This document shows positions 1 to 7,561 of a stretch of 11,641 nt of DNA, in pieces. How positions within the stretch are numbered: position 1 is the stretch's first letter; every line of letters starts with the position of its first letter. The DNA lies in the NCBI GenBank assembly GCA_027064285.1, contig JAMOPX010000150.1, positions 1 through 11,641 on the forward strand. The letters run 5' to 3'. The position numbers were made by a program, and so were the translations under genes. The notes beneath the pieces were generated by a model. It saw only the letters and a list, made by a program, of their open reading frames with translations, had not been told where the DNA came from and ran no database searches. The stretch is from Desulfobacterales bacterium. GTDB taxonomy: Bacteria > Desulfobacterota > DSM-4660 > Desulfatiglandales > JALVZP01.

Positions 1-36
1 ATGAGGCAGCAATTTGGTGGCTACTAATAAAATTAG

Positions 37-222
37 ATGGAAATTTTCCTAAAAGGTTATTTTAAACATATGCTAAAACTTAGTAAGAAATATTATTTAC
101 TCTCTCCTAAAGATAAATATCAAGCTCTATATCAAAATCCTAATCTTAAAATGAGTCTTGTTCAAAAGAAGGCACAAAACTTATATAAAGTATATAATTT
201 TATAGAATATATAATTTTATAG
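37..222 (+). CDS. Doubtful 61-residue hypothetical protein
   Basis: This short reading frame encodes a Lys/Tyr/Leu-rich, basic peptide. I recognise no domain, signal peptide or membrane segment. No Shine-Dalgarno sequence precedes the ATG; the nearest in-frame alternative is the Met at residue 12. The last ten or so codons are formed by an exact 17-bp tandem duplication (191-224), so the C-terminus has been altered by a local sequence event. The segment around residues 15-50 (SKKYYLLSPKDKY onward) looks more protein-like than the rest and could be a remnant of a longer degraded gene. It could equally be a chance ORF in AT-rich DNA. Confidence 0.25.
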   Translation: MEIFLKGYFKHMLKLSKKYYLLSPKDKYQALYQNPNLKMSLVQKKAQNLYKVYNFIEYIIL

Positions 223-224
223 AA
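191..224. repeat. Exact 17-bp tandem duplication
   Basis: TATATAATTTTATAGAA occurs twice back to back, at 191-207 and 208-224, with no mismatch. Each copy contains a TATAAT hexamer (193-198 and 210-215), but I see no convincing -35 element at the right distance from either, so a promoter call is not supported. Slippage during replication is the simplest origin. Confidence 0.8.
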
Positions 225-361
225 AGAGAGAGATAAAGTAGAGTATTGGAATAATCTAAAATAAATTCTTAATCCGAAATAATAAAAAATATAGAATTTA
301 TTTATAAGTAAGAGTAAGATAAGAGTAAGAGATTCAAAAATTAAAATAAGGAGGAAAAATA
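223..361 (+). promoter_or_regulatory. AT-rich leader of protease gene with 11-bp inverted repeat
   Basis: The gap before the protease gene holds a perfect 11-bp inverted repeat: AAATAAATTCT at 259-269 and its complement at 293-303, with a 23-nt loop. It could be a weak stem in the mRNA leader or a regulator-binding site. Further on, AGAGTAAGA occurs at 311-319 and 322-330 (period 11). A strong Shine-Dalgarno sequence, AAGGAGG at 348-354, sits 7 nt before the ATG at 362. No confident -35/-10 pair was found. Confidence 0.45.
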
Positions 362-1975
362 ATGAAAGGAAAAGTTAGAAGGTGTGTTGGTGTTTTTGTT
401 TTGTTGTTTGTGCTTTTAATGGGAACGGTATGGGCGCAAAATGTGACACTTGAGGATATGAAAAGAGGGTATGTAGCTGGTGAGATTTTGGTTAAATTTA
501 AGCCTGAAGTATCAGATGAAAATATTGAACAGGTAATAAAACAATATAATTTGAAAAAGTTGCGCTATTTTCAGTTAATAAATGTATTTCATTTTAAAAC
601 AAAAGGTGATATTTTTAAAATAATAAAGGCCCTCAAAAAGACAGGTTTGATTCTTTATGCTGAACCTAATTATATTTATAAGGCTAATGTTGAACCTAAT
701 GATCCACGCTGGGATGAGTTATGGGGATTAGCGAAAATTCAAATGCCAAAGGCATGGGATATTACTACGGGCAGAGATATAGTAATTGCAGACATTGATA
801 CTGGTATTGATTATTATCATGAAGATTTAAGAAATAATCTCTGGGTAAATCCAGGTGAAGATATTGACCATGATGGGATAGCAGAAATGAGTGATTTAAA
901 TGGAGTGGATGATGATGGTAACGGATATGTAGATGACTTAATTGGATGGAATTTTGTAAATGATACAAACAATCCTTATGATAAAACTACAATTTTTAAT
1001 CCAGGACATGGCACACACACAGCGGGGACAATTGGAGCGGTTGGAAACAATGGTATAGGTGTGGTTGGTGTGAATTGGCATGTAAAGATTATGGCTTTGA
1101 AATTTCTTAATAAATACGGAAGTGGCTCCACAGCAGATGCTATAAGGGCAATAGAGTATTATACAATGATGGGAATAAAAATTAGTAATAATAGCTGGGG
1201 TGGAGGCAGTTATTCGCAGAGCTTGTATGACGCAATTATGGCTTCAAAAAGTTTATTTGTCGCCGCGGCAGGAAATGACGGAAGAAATAATGATCGAACA
1301 CCAAGTTATCCCGCCTCTTATAATTTAGAAAATATTGTGGCAGTAGCAGCTACAGATTCAAATGACCAGTTAGCTTGGTTTTCTAATTATGGTGTAAAGT
1401 CAGTTGATTTAGCATCCCCTGGTGTAGATATTCTAAGTACTTTGCCAGGAGATGATTATGGAAAATTAGATGGTACCTCCATGGCTACCCCACATGTGAC
1501 AGGAGTGGCAGGACTACTTTTAGCTTATAATTCCGATTTTACACCTAAGGAGCTTAAGTGGTATCTCTTAAAAGGAACTGATTATTGTGGCCTATCTGTT
1601 TTGAGTAGGGGAAGATTAAATGCCTCTAAATCTTTAGAACTTGCTAAACAAACTCCAGTAGTAACCGTAACCATAACGCCTTTAGGTTCAACTACAGTTC
1701 AAAGGGGAGATACAGCTTCATATAAGATGACCCTTCAAAATAACACTGATCAGACAGTTGATGTAAGTGTCATGATATATGCTGTTTTGCCAAATGGTAA
1801 GGAAAAGGTCCTGCAGAAGTTTGAACAAACCCTTTCTCCTTCTCAAACGTTTACCCAGAGTTATGAGGTTGCTGTACCTATCAATGTACCTTTAGGTAGC
1901 TATCTGCTTGTAGGTCAGGCCCAAACAGCAAATAGCTTTGATGAATATCCAGTTAATTATGAGATAACACAGTAG
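362..1975 (+). CDS. Secreted subtilisin-like serine protease (S8 family)
   Basis: This is an exported S8 endopeptidase of 537 residues. Residues 1-25 form a signal peptide: basic start, a hydrophobic run at about 9-22, and a likely signal peptidase site after VWA. Residues about 36-110 resemble a fervidolysin-type propeptide, which folds and inhibits the protease until cleavage. The catalytic domain follows at about 118-425. Asp146 lies in IADIDTG, His216 in GHGTHTAG, the oxyanion Asn305 in AAAGNDG and Ser373 in GTSMATPHV, so all key residues are present. An Asp-rich insert at about 165-193 contains two EF-hand-like loops, DIDHDG and DDDGNGYVDD, probably binding calcium. Residues about 433-537 look like a beta-sandwich domain. 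The start is fixed by AAGGAGG 7 nt upstream. It appears to be a single-gene unit, followed by a 517-bp gap. The family is certain; the substrate cannot be told from sequence. Confidence 0.95.
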   Translation: MKGKVRRCVGVFVLLFVLLMGTVWAQNVTLEDMKRGYVAGEILVKFKPEVSDENIEQVIKQYNLKKLRYFQLINVFHFKTKGDIFKIIKALKKTGLILYAEPNYIYKANVEPNDPRWDELWGLAKIQMPKAWDITTGRDIVIADIDTGIDYYHEDLRNNLWVNPGEDIDHDGIAEMSDLNGVDDDGNGYVDDLIGWNFVNDTNNPYDKTTIFNPGHGTHTAGTIGAVGNNGIGVVGVNWHVKIMALKFLNKYGSGSTADAIRAIEYYTMMGIKISNNSWGGGSYSQSLYDAIMASKSLFVAAAGNDGRNNDRTPSYPASYNLENIVAVAATDSNDQLAWFSNYGVKSVDLASPGVDILSTLPGDDYGKLDGTSMATPHVTGVAGLLLAYNSDFTPKELKWYLLKGTDYCGLSVLSRGRLNASKSLELAKQTPVVTVTITPLGSTTVQRGDTASYKMTLQNNTDQTVDVSVMIYAVLPNGKEKVLQKFEQTLSPSQTFTQSYEVAVPINVPLGSYLLVGQAQTANSFDEYPVNYEITQ

Positions 1976-2008
1976 GAAATATAAAAACTTGTAGAGAGAG
2001 AGATTGTA

Positions 2009-2103
2009 ATACCAATTGCTTATGAAAGAGACATATTGCGTTATGCAAACATTCCAGATTTTACTTCCGTATATAGTATGGCTTTGTTGTAAGCAATTGG
2101 TAT
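2009..2103. repeat. 95-bp segment with perfect 14-bp terminal inverted repeats
   Basis: ATACCAATTGCTTA at 2009-2022 is matched by its exact reverse complement at 2090-2103. The 67-bp interior has no ORF. The size and ends resemble a miniature inverted-repeat element, but I could not define a target-site duplication: flanking TAAT-like letters are offset by one base. Alternatives are a large cruciform or RNA stem just after the protease gene, or an operator pair. Copy number in the genome would decide. Confidence 0.5.
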
Positions 2104-2265
2104 AATACTAAATATAGTGCGGCGTCAGTGTTGAAAGTTTATATTATTATAGATTTAATGCAAATTTAGATAGTCCATTGCAAATGGATTGTTATCTCCA
2201 AAAGGGGATGTAAGGGCATATTTTGGCGTATACGTAGAGCAGATTTTCTTATATGGATAGTTTTT

Positions 2266-2312
2266 TATAGTATTCCGCAAAATTTGATGTTTGGCGGAAT
2301 ACTATAGTTTTT
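2266..2312 (+). terminator. Probable rho-independent terminator after protease gene
   Basis: TATAGTATTCCGC (2266-2278) pairs perfectly with GCGGAATACTATA (2294-2306). The stem may continue through AAA/TTT (2279-2281 with 2290-2292) past a bulged G2293. A run of five T follows at 2308-2312. On the opposite strand no T-run follows, so it points forward. It lies about 290 bp after the protease stop, which is far for a dedicated terminator, but it does separate the protease transcript from the promoter at 2352. Confidence 0.6.
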
Positions 2313-2346
2313 GTAAAAAATTTGGATGAAATAACTTGTAAAAAAT
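2311..2346. repeat. 11-bp direct repeat upstream of operon promoter
   Basis: TTGTAAAAAAT occurs at 2311-2321 and 2336-2346, 25 bp from start to start. The second copy ends 5 bp before the -35 hexamer. Its A-tract is placed where an UP element (alpha-subunit contact) would lie; the pair could also be a two-site regulator target. Confidence 0.45.
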
Positions 2347-2351
2347 AAGTT

Positions 2352-2380
2352 TTGCCAAAAATCTGAAATGAGAGTATAGT
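2352..2380 (+). promoter_or_regulatory. Sigma-70 promoter of the DUF3857-uxs-mobA operon
   Basis: TTGCCA at 2352-2357 and TATAGT at 2375-2380 are separated by exactly 17 bp; each hexamer matches five of six consensus bases. A-tract DNA lies directly upstream. Transcription would begin near 2387, leaving a leader of about 105 nt before the ATG at 2493. It sits after the terminator-like hairpin, as expected for an independent downstream operon. Confidence 0.65.
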
Positions 2381-2386
2381 TCATAC

Positions 2387-2492
2387 AAAATGATCCTAAT
2401 TTATTTCTCACCGAGAATTGCTGGTTTGAGACAATTTTCGAACAGGATCAGAAAAATTGGCAAATAAACAACAAAACATGTAGAATACATAT
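2387..2492 (+). promoter_or_regulatory. Structured 5' leader of the operon mRNA
   Basis: Within a few bases of the predicted transcript start, TGATCCT (2391-2397) pairs with AGGATCA (2444-2450). Enclosed are TTCTC/GAGAA (2405-2409 with 2413-2417, 3-nt loop) and AATTG/CAATT (2416-2420 with 2432-2436); these two share two bases, so they compete or stack. The fold resembles a small closed multi-branch leader. I do not recognise a known riboswitch consensus. No strong Shine-Dalgarno precedes the ATG at 2493. Confidence 0.4.
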
Positions 2493-4406
2493 ATGCAAAA
2501 AAGGTATCTATTTCTTCTTATATTTATCCTTTTGCTTTTAAGCCCTAATGTAAATGCAAATAAATACCCAGGGGCTCATCTTGTTTTAAAAAAAGAATCA
2601 GAGATAATCACTTATTTTAAAGATGGTTCATATATAGACGAAGACGAGGTCTTTTTGCTTGTCTTAGATCAGCAGGGGAAATTAGAGGCTCAGATCCAGT
2701 CATTTTATGTGAACAAACATTATTGCCGGTTTGAGCTGAAACTCTTGGAAGTTATAAAACCTGATGGGAAAAAGGTAAAAATAGATATACATAAAAACAG
2801 CCGCTGGGAGGCACCAACTTCTGATGTAGAAATGAATATATATGACCCAAATACCAAAATACTAAAAGTATTTGTCCCTGATCTTCAGCCATTGGATATT
2901 ATCCATTATAAAGTTAAAAAAAAGGTTTTTAAACCAATTATTGCAGGCCAAATCTATGGAATGGTAGTTATTCAACAAGATTTTCCTGTTGATCTGTATT
3001 CTTTAAAGATTATTCTACCAAAAGATAAGAACTTACATTTCTTAATAAAAGAAAGGACAGGAAAGGTTTCTTTTGAAAAACTATCATCTAAGGATAAGAA
3101 AGAATATAGCTGGCGTTTTGAAAAGATCCCCATGCTTGTTCCAGAACCTAATATGGTTCCGTTTCACCGGGTCGCTATGAGGCTTCTTTTTTCTACACTC
3201 TCATCTTGGCAGCAGGTTTCTAAATGGTATTACAACCTTGTTGAACCAAAGCTAAAACCAACCTTAGACATAATGAAAAAAGCAAATGAACTTATACACG
3301 GGAAAAAAGATGAATTACAGAAAATAAAAGCTTTGTTTTACTTTGTTGCTCAAAAAATCAGGTATCTTGGCATCACCGCAGAGTCTTATAAACCCGGATT
3401 TGAACCTCATGATGTAAGTCTGACATTCACAAGAAAATACGGAGTATGCAGAGATAAGGCTGCCCTGCTAGTCTGCATGTTAAGGCTTGCTGGCTTTCGA
3501 GCTGCTCCAGTGCTGATCAGCATGGGAAACAAGTTAGATAAAGAGGTAGTGGTTCCGTATTTTAACCATGCAATAGCAGCTGTATTAGATAATGAAGGGA
3601 ATCCTATCTACTTCTTAGATCCTACTTCAGAAACAAGTAAACAACTTCTGCCAGATTATGACAGAAATTCTTCCTATTTAATTGCAGATAAAATGGGTAG
3701 TGATTTAGGTATAACTCCTTCAAATGTGCCAGAGAAGAATCTTATTGTGATAAAAATAAAGGATAGATTAAAGAAAAATGGTGAGATTGAAGGGACTATA
3801 TCTGTTCAGTCATTTGGCTTTGTAGATACTGTATTTCGAGCTATTCTGTTAAATAAAAGCTTTGAGGAACAGAAGAGATTTTTGATCAGATTCCTCGAAG
3901 GAAAAAGAAAGGGTCTGCGTATAGAAGAAATCCATTTTTCTGATCCAGAAAACAGAAATATATCATTCAGGTTTTGGGGAAGATTTAAAGTAGATAACTC
4001 TGTTTCTTTCCTGAAAGACAAAATACTTCTGTGGCCTGTTAGTGCTTCTAAATACATTGGCCTTCTGGATCATTGGATTTTAAACAAGGCAAACCTTATT
4101 AAGAGGAAATACCCTCTGAGGTTTGGTTATGTATTCGCAGACATGTGGACAGAGGAAATGGATTTAAGTGCTTTTAAAGATGAAATAAAAGAGTTACATT
4201 TGCCTGTAAGCTTGAATAAAGAAAATGAGATTTGCTCATCTTATTCATCTTTTTCTTTTTCTCCGGAAAAACCGGCACTGCGGATAAATAGATTCTTTTC
4301 TTTAAGAAAACCAGAGGTTTCTGCTGAACAGTATCCTTTTGTTACAAGATTTCAGCATGATATAAAGTACGAATATTTCTTTCCTATAATGATTATAAGG
4401 AGATGA
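2493..4406 (+). CDS. Exported DUF3857 / transglutaminase-like protein, triad intact
   Basis: This 637-residue protein starts with a signal peptide (hydrophobic run at about 5-17, likely cleavage near NVNA at 20-23), so it acts outside the cytoplasmic membrane. Residues about 30-215 match the DUF3857 beta-rich domain. Residues about 255-385 are a transglutaminase-like (papain-fold) core with Cys319 in YGVCRDKAALL, His359 in YFNHAI and Asp376 in YFLDPTSE, a complete Cys-His-Asp triad. The C-terminal 250 residues are the beta-rich tail usual for DUF3857 proteins. The family has no settled substrate; peptide-bond cleavage or amide transfer on envelope material is possible but unproven. It is first in the operon, behind the promoter at 2352, and its stop overlaps the ATG of its paralogue (ATGA). 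Start choice rests on the signal peptide, because the ribosome-binding site is weak. Confidence 0.85.
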   Translation: MQKRYLFLLIFILLLLSPNVNANKYPGAHLVLKKESEIITYFKDGSYIDEDEVFLLVLDQQGKLEAQIQSFYVNKHYCRFELKLLEVIKPDGKKVKIDIHKNSRWEAPTSDVEMNIYDPNTKILKVFVPDLQPLDIIHYKVKKKVFKPIIAGQIYGMVVIQQDFPVDLYSLKIILPKDKNLHFLIKERTGKVSFEKLSSKDKKEYSWRFEKIPMLVPEPNMVPFHRVAMRLLFSTLSSWQQVSKWYYNLVEPKLKPTLDIMKKANELIHGKKDELQKIKALFYFVAQKIRYLGITAESYKPGFEPHDVSLTFTRKYGVCRDKAALLVCMLRLAGFRAAPVLISMGNKLDKEVVVPYFNHAIAAVLDNEGNPIYFLDPTSETSKQLLPDYDRNSSYLIADKMGSDLGITPSNVPEKNLIVIKIKDRLKKNGEIEGTISVQSFGFVDTVFRAILLNKSFEEQKRFLIRFLEGKRKGLRIEEIHFSDPENRNISFRFWGRFKVDNSVSFLKDKILLWPVSASKYIGLLDHWILNKANLIKRKYPLRFGYVFADMWTEEMDLSAFKDEIKELHLPVSLNKENEICSSYSSFSFSPEKPALRINRFFSLRKPEVSAEQYPFVTRFQHDIKYEYFFPIMIIRR

Positions 4407-6586
4407 TAGATAAAGATATTTTTATCCAGGTACTACTTAAAAAAGCAAAGGTTTTACCAGTAGGACATCATCTTGACATCAGACCATACAAAAGAAACAG
4501 GAGTGTTCTTTTGATCAAAGAAACAGAAGACTCTTTTAAGATAGTAGAAAATGGATTTTATAAGAATGAATTTGAGACTAATCTTAAAGGTTTAAAAAAG
4601 ATCCTCAAAAAGATTCTAAAACTTGAATTTCCAAGAAGTCACAAAATAAGGGTTTACAATATGGGAAAATACATAAATTTTGTGCTGTTATTATTTGTAA
4701 TGCTATTTACTATTTTTTCTTCTAATCTCTTTGCAGAAAGCTTCTCAGAGTGTCTCAAAAAAGCAGATGCAATAAATGAATTTATACACAAAACATATAA
4801 GGTCAATCCAGACGGAAGCTATACAATGAAGCTAAAAATGCAGGTTTACATAAAGACCTATAAAGGAAAAAAGGATTGGGCTGACTACAGGATTCCTTAC
4901 AACTCAGCATATCAGAAAATTAGAGTAGATAAAGCAGAAACCATACTCCCTTCTGGTAAGGTAATATCTGCCACCAAAAAGGAGATCCAAGATATACTCG
5001 ATCCTTCTACTTCTCAGAGTTCTATCTATTCAAAAGCAAGACTAAAAATAATCAATTTTCCTGCTGTAGATGTGGGAACAAAGATAAGATTTCAAATAAC
5101 CTTAAAGTCTAAATGGGGATTTTGGGCAAGGGAATCGTTCAGGCTCACAAATCCTACAATTGTTAAAAAAGTAGAGCTTATGATCCCAAAGGATATGAAA
5201 ATCTTGATAAGATTAAAAGATAAAAAAGTAAGATCTAATGTTTTTAAGAAGCAAGGCTTTCTCATATATACGTGGACAGGGGAAAAGCTTCCGTCCATAC
5301 ATAAAGAGCCTTACGCGCCTCAAATAGAAAACCAGCCATTTTGTCTTCTTGTATCTTCTTTTGATTCCTTAGAAAAAACAGCTTCTTTTTTTTGCAAAAG
5401 GGTTTATGCTGTAAAAAATTATAAACTTAATCTCCCTGAATGGGCAAAAAAGAAAAATCCAGATTTGCTTTATAAAGAACTTATATCTCGCGTAAGCATA
5501 TATTACATAGGTCTTTTTGATACTGATTTAAAACCCCAGTCTTTTTCTGTCACACTGAGAAAGCTATATGGCAGTCCTCTGGATCTTGCATTCCTTTTTG
5601 CACAGATATTGAAAGAGCAAGGTATAAATGCACATTTTGTGCTGGTTAACACTACAGGGATCTTTCTTGATAAGCTGGATCGAATAATTTACCCTGAGTT
5701 GTTTGATCAGGTCCTTGTGTATGCTAAAGGACACTTTTATTCTTTTACGGATAAGGATGCGCCTGCGGGCATAATCTGCGATTCAGACACCATCGGGTTA
5801 GATCTGGATCTAAAAAAGCTAATTACTATTCATGATGTACTTCCTAATGTTACAAATACCTTATTGAGTATAAGAGCATATCCGCATGGATATGGAATAG
5901 GATGGCTCAAAAAAGAATTTCTGGGAAAAGCTACAATAGATATTAGAAAAAAGCTTCGTTATGCAAAGGGTGAAGAGTTCAGAATAAAGATATCAGAGCT
6001 CTTTCATCAAGTGGATCCAGTCTTAAAACCATATAATGAAAAACCCTTTATTAAAGGCGTAAATGAATTAGCTCAAAAAGTAGAGTTTAATTTTAAGTTC
6101 AGATTAGATCCAGTTTTTATGGAATCAGATTCAGCTGATCTTTTTCTACTGCCTGAATCAGAACTTATAAAATATTACAATTGTTTGGTAAAAAGACACT
6201 ATGGTCTGGCTGTTGTTGAAACTAAGACAGAAAGGCTTGTGCTTAGGTTAAGTTTGCCTAAGGGCTTAAAGCCTATCTTTGTTCCATCCAGTGAAGAAGG
6301 TAAAATTGGGCTTTTAAAGTGGAATATAAAAACAAGCTGGAAAAAACATACCCTGATATTTATCAGAGAAATTACTCTTAATAGAGGAATTCTTGGGCCA
6401 AAAGAATCATCTTTGATGCTAAAGAAGATAAAACAGATAGCTGATCCTAAGCATAGGGTATTACTATTTCAAAATACTGCTCCTTTGTCTTGTACTTGCA
6501 TTAACTTAAAGAAGGCAACCAAGGAATGGAACAAAAGATGGAATGAGTGGCAAATTGGAAAAGGAAACATCTATTTGACAATTTAA
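4403..6586 (+). CDS. DUF3857 / transglutaminase-like paralogue, likely pseudoenzyme, with N-terminal extension
   Basis: This 727-residue frame is a divergent paralogue of the preceding gene. Residues about 120-300 correspond to DUF3857 and about 355-460 to the transglutaminase-like core. Where the upstream protein has G-V-Cys-R-D-K-A, this one has G-S-Pro392-L-D-L-A, and the active-site His is replaced by Gln436 (LFDQVLV). Only the Asp equivalent (Asp450) seems kept, so catalysis is unlikely. A typical signal peptide (MGKYINFVLLLFVMLF, cleavage near LFAES) begins at Met87, not Met1. The first 86 residues form a basic, soluble-looking module containing EFPRSHK. Either translation starts at 4661, where TAAGG lies about 9 nt upstream and gives a 641-residue exported protein close to its neighbour's length, or the module is fused in front of a membrane anchor. 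The ATGA overlap supports coupled translation from 4403. It may act as a partner of the upstream enzyme (inference). Confidence 0.8.
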   Translation: MIDKDIFIQVLLKKAKVLPVGHHLDIRPYKRNRSVLLIKETEDSFKIVENGFYKNEFETNLKGLKKILKKILKLEFPRSHKIRVYNMGKYINFVLLLFVMLFTIFSSNLFAESFSECLKKADAINEFIHKTYKVNPDGSYTMKLKMQVYIKTYKGKKDWADYRIPYNSAYQKIRVDKAETILPSGKVISATKKEIQDILDPSTSQSSIYSKARLKIINFPAVDVGTKIRFQITLKSKWGFWARESFRLTNPTIVKKVELMIPKDMKILIRLKDKKVRSNVFKKQGFLIYTWTGEKLPSIHKEPYAPQIENQPFCLLVSSFDSLEKTASFFCKRVYAVKNYKLNLPEWAKKKNPDLLYKELISRVSIYYIGLFDTDLKPQSFSVTLRKLYGSPLDLAFLFAQILKEQGINAHFVLVNTTGIFLDKLDRIIYPELFDQVLVYAKGHFYSFTDKDAPAGIICDSDTIGLDLDLKKLITIHDVLPNVTNTLLSIRAYPHGYGIGWLKKEFLGKATIDIRKKLRYAKGEEFRIKISELFHQVDPVLKPYNEKPFIKGVNELAQKVEFNFKFRLDPVFMESDSADLFLLPESELIKYYNCLVKRHYGLAVVETKTERLVLRLSLPKGLKPIFVPSSEEGKIGLLKWNIKTSWKKHTLIFIREITLNRGILGPKESSLMLKKIKQIADPKHRVLLFQNTAPLSCTCINLKKATKEWNKRWNEWQIGKGNIYLTI

Positions 6587-6610
6587 CCTAATCTGGTATT
6601 TTCTCCCCTG

Positions 6611-7561
6611 ATGAAACCATATCAAGAAAAAAGGGTCTTAGTTACAGGAGGCGGAGGCTTCTTAGGATCCCATCTGTGTGATAAGCTTGTAAGTATGGGA
6701 TATGATGTGCTCTGCGTAGATAATTTCTTTTCTGGCTCTAAGAAAAACATAATACATCTATTAGAAAAACCAAATTTCGAACTTATAAGACACGACATAG
6801 TACACCCGCTTTATTTAGAAGTAGATGAGATATACAATCTTGCATGTCCAGCATCTCCTATTCATTATCAGTACAATCCAGTGAAAACCATAAAAACCAA
6901 TATAATGGGCTCAATTAACATGCTCGGCCTTGCAAAAAGAGTGAAGGCAAAGATCCTTCAAGCATCTACAAGTGAGATATATGGAAATCCGGAAAGGCAT
7001 CCTCAAAATGAATCATATTGGGGAAATGTCAATCCCATAGGTTTAAGAGCATGCTATGATGAAGGAAAAAGATGTGCTGAAACCCTGTTCTTTGACTATC
7101 ACAGGCAGAACAAGGTGAGGATAAAGGTGATCAGGATATTTAACACCTATGGTCCAAGAATACATCCCGAGGATGGGAGAGTAATAAGCAACTTTATTGT
7201 TCAGGCACTGACAAACAAGGATATAACTGTTTATGGAGATGGTTCACAGACAAGGTCTTTTTGCTATGTAGATGACATGATAGAAGGCATCATAAAAATG
7301 ATGGAAGAAACTCCAGATGATATAACAGGACCAATAAATTTAGGAAATCCAGAAGAAAAAAGTATTTTAGAAATAGCAGAGCTTGTATTAAAGCTCTGCA
7401 AGAGCAAATCAAAGATAGTATTTTTGCCTCTTCCAAAAGATGATCCTGTAAGAAGAAGACCCGACATCAGTCTTGCAAAAAAAGTGTTAAAATGGGAGCC
7501 TAAGATACCATTAGAGGAAGGACTCAAAAGAACCATAGAATACTTTAAGTCTATCCTATGA
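6611..7561 (+). CDS. uxs: UDP-glucuronate decarboxylase (UDP-xylose synthase)
   Basis: This 316-residue extended-SDR enzyme should convert UDP-glucuronate to UDP-xylose and CO2 using bound NAD+ in the cytoplasm. The N-terminal Rossmann motif is G13-x-x-G16-x-x-G19 within TGGGGFLGS. Family-typical stretches follow: ACPASPIHYQYNP at 79-90, the STSEIYG segment at about 119-125, and the catalytic Tyr149-x-x-x-Lys153 in CYDEGKR. FNTYGPR and the GDGSQTRSF segment further on are also characteristic, and the length is normal for bacterial UXS. It starts 24 nt after the preceding stop, with no clear Shine-Dalgarno sequence. Its stop overlaps the mobA start (ATGA). A role in supplying pentose for surface polysaccharide is inferred; no glycosyltransferase is in the window. 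Confidence 0.93.
   Translation: MKPYQEKRVLVTGGGGFLGSHLCDKLVSMGYDVLCVDNFFSGSKKNIIHLLEKPNFELIRHDIVHPLYLEVDEIYNLACPASPIHYQYNPVKTIKTNIMGSINMLGLAKRVKAKILQASTSEIYGNPERHPQNESYWGNVNPIGLRACYDEGKRCAETLFFDYHRQNKVRIKVIRIFNTYGPRIHPEDGRVISNFIVQALTNKDITVYGDGSQTRSFCYVDDMIEGIIKMMEETPDDITGPINLGNPEEKSILEIAELVLKLCKSKSKIVFLPLPKDDPVRRRPDISLAKKVLKWEPKIPLEEGLKRTIEYFKSIL

Larger units (their letters stand above)
1976..2492. other. 517-bp non-coding, hairpin-rich intergenic region
   Basis: I see no credible gene here on either strand. From left to right the region holds a 95-bp segment with 14-bp inverted ends, a small hairpin with 6-bp arms (TCCATT 2174-2179, AATGGA 2183-2188), another at about 2194-2209 (ATCTCC/GGGGAT with one wobble), a long terminator-like hairpin, an 11-bp direct repeat, a sigma-70 promoter and a foldable leader. 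The strongest of these are listed separately. Confidence 0.7.

Noticed and set aside
3..65. Open frame at the left edge (20 residues ending in FPKRLF) and another ending at base 27, as possible tails of an upstream gene
   Set aside because: Too short to recognise, and the frames overlap each other and the 37-222 ORF. No evidence chooses between them.
191..215. TATAAT hexamers in the 17-bp duplication as -10 boxes for the protease gene
   Set aside because: No -35-like hexamer lies at 16-18 bp spacing from either copy, and TATAAT is expected by chance in such AT-rich sequence.
2387..2450. Known riboswitch (for example c-di-GMP, molybdenum cofactor or glycine class) ahead of the operon
   Set aside because: The short stems and loop sequences match no class that I can recall; the presence of mobA downstream is not enough to call a Moco riboswitch.
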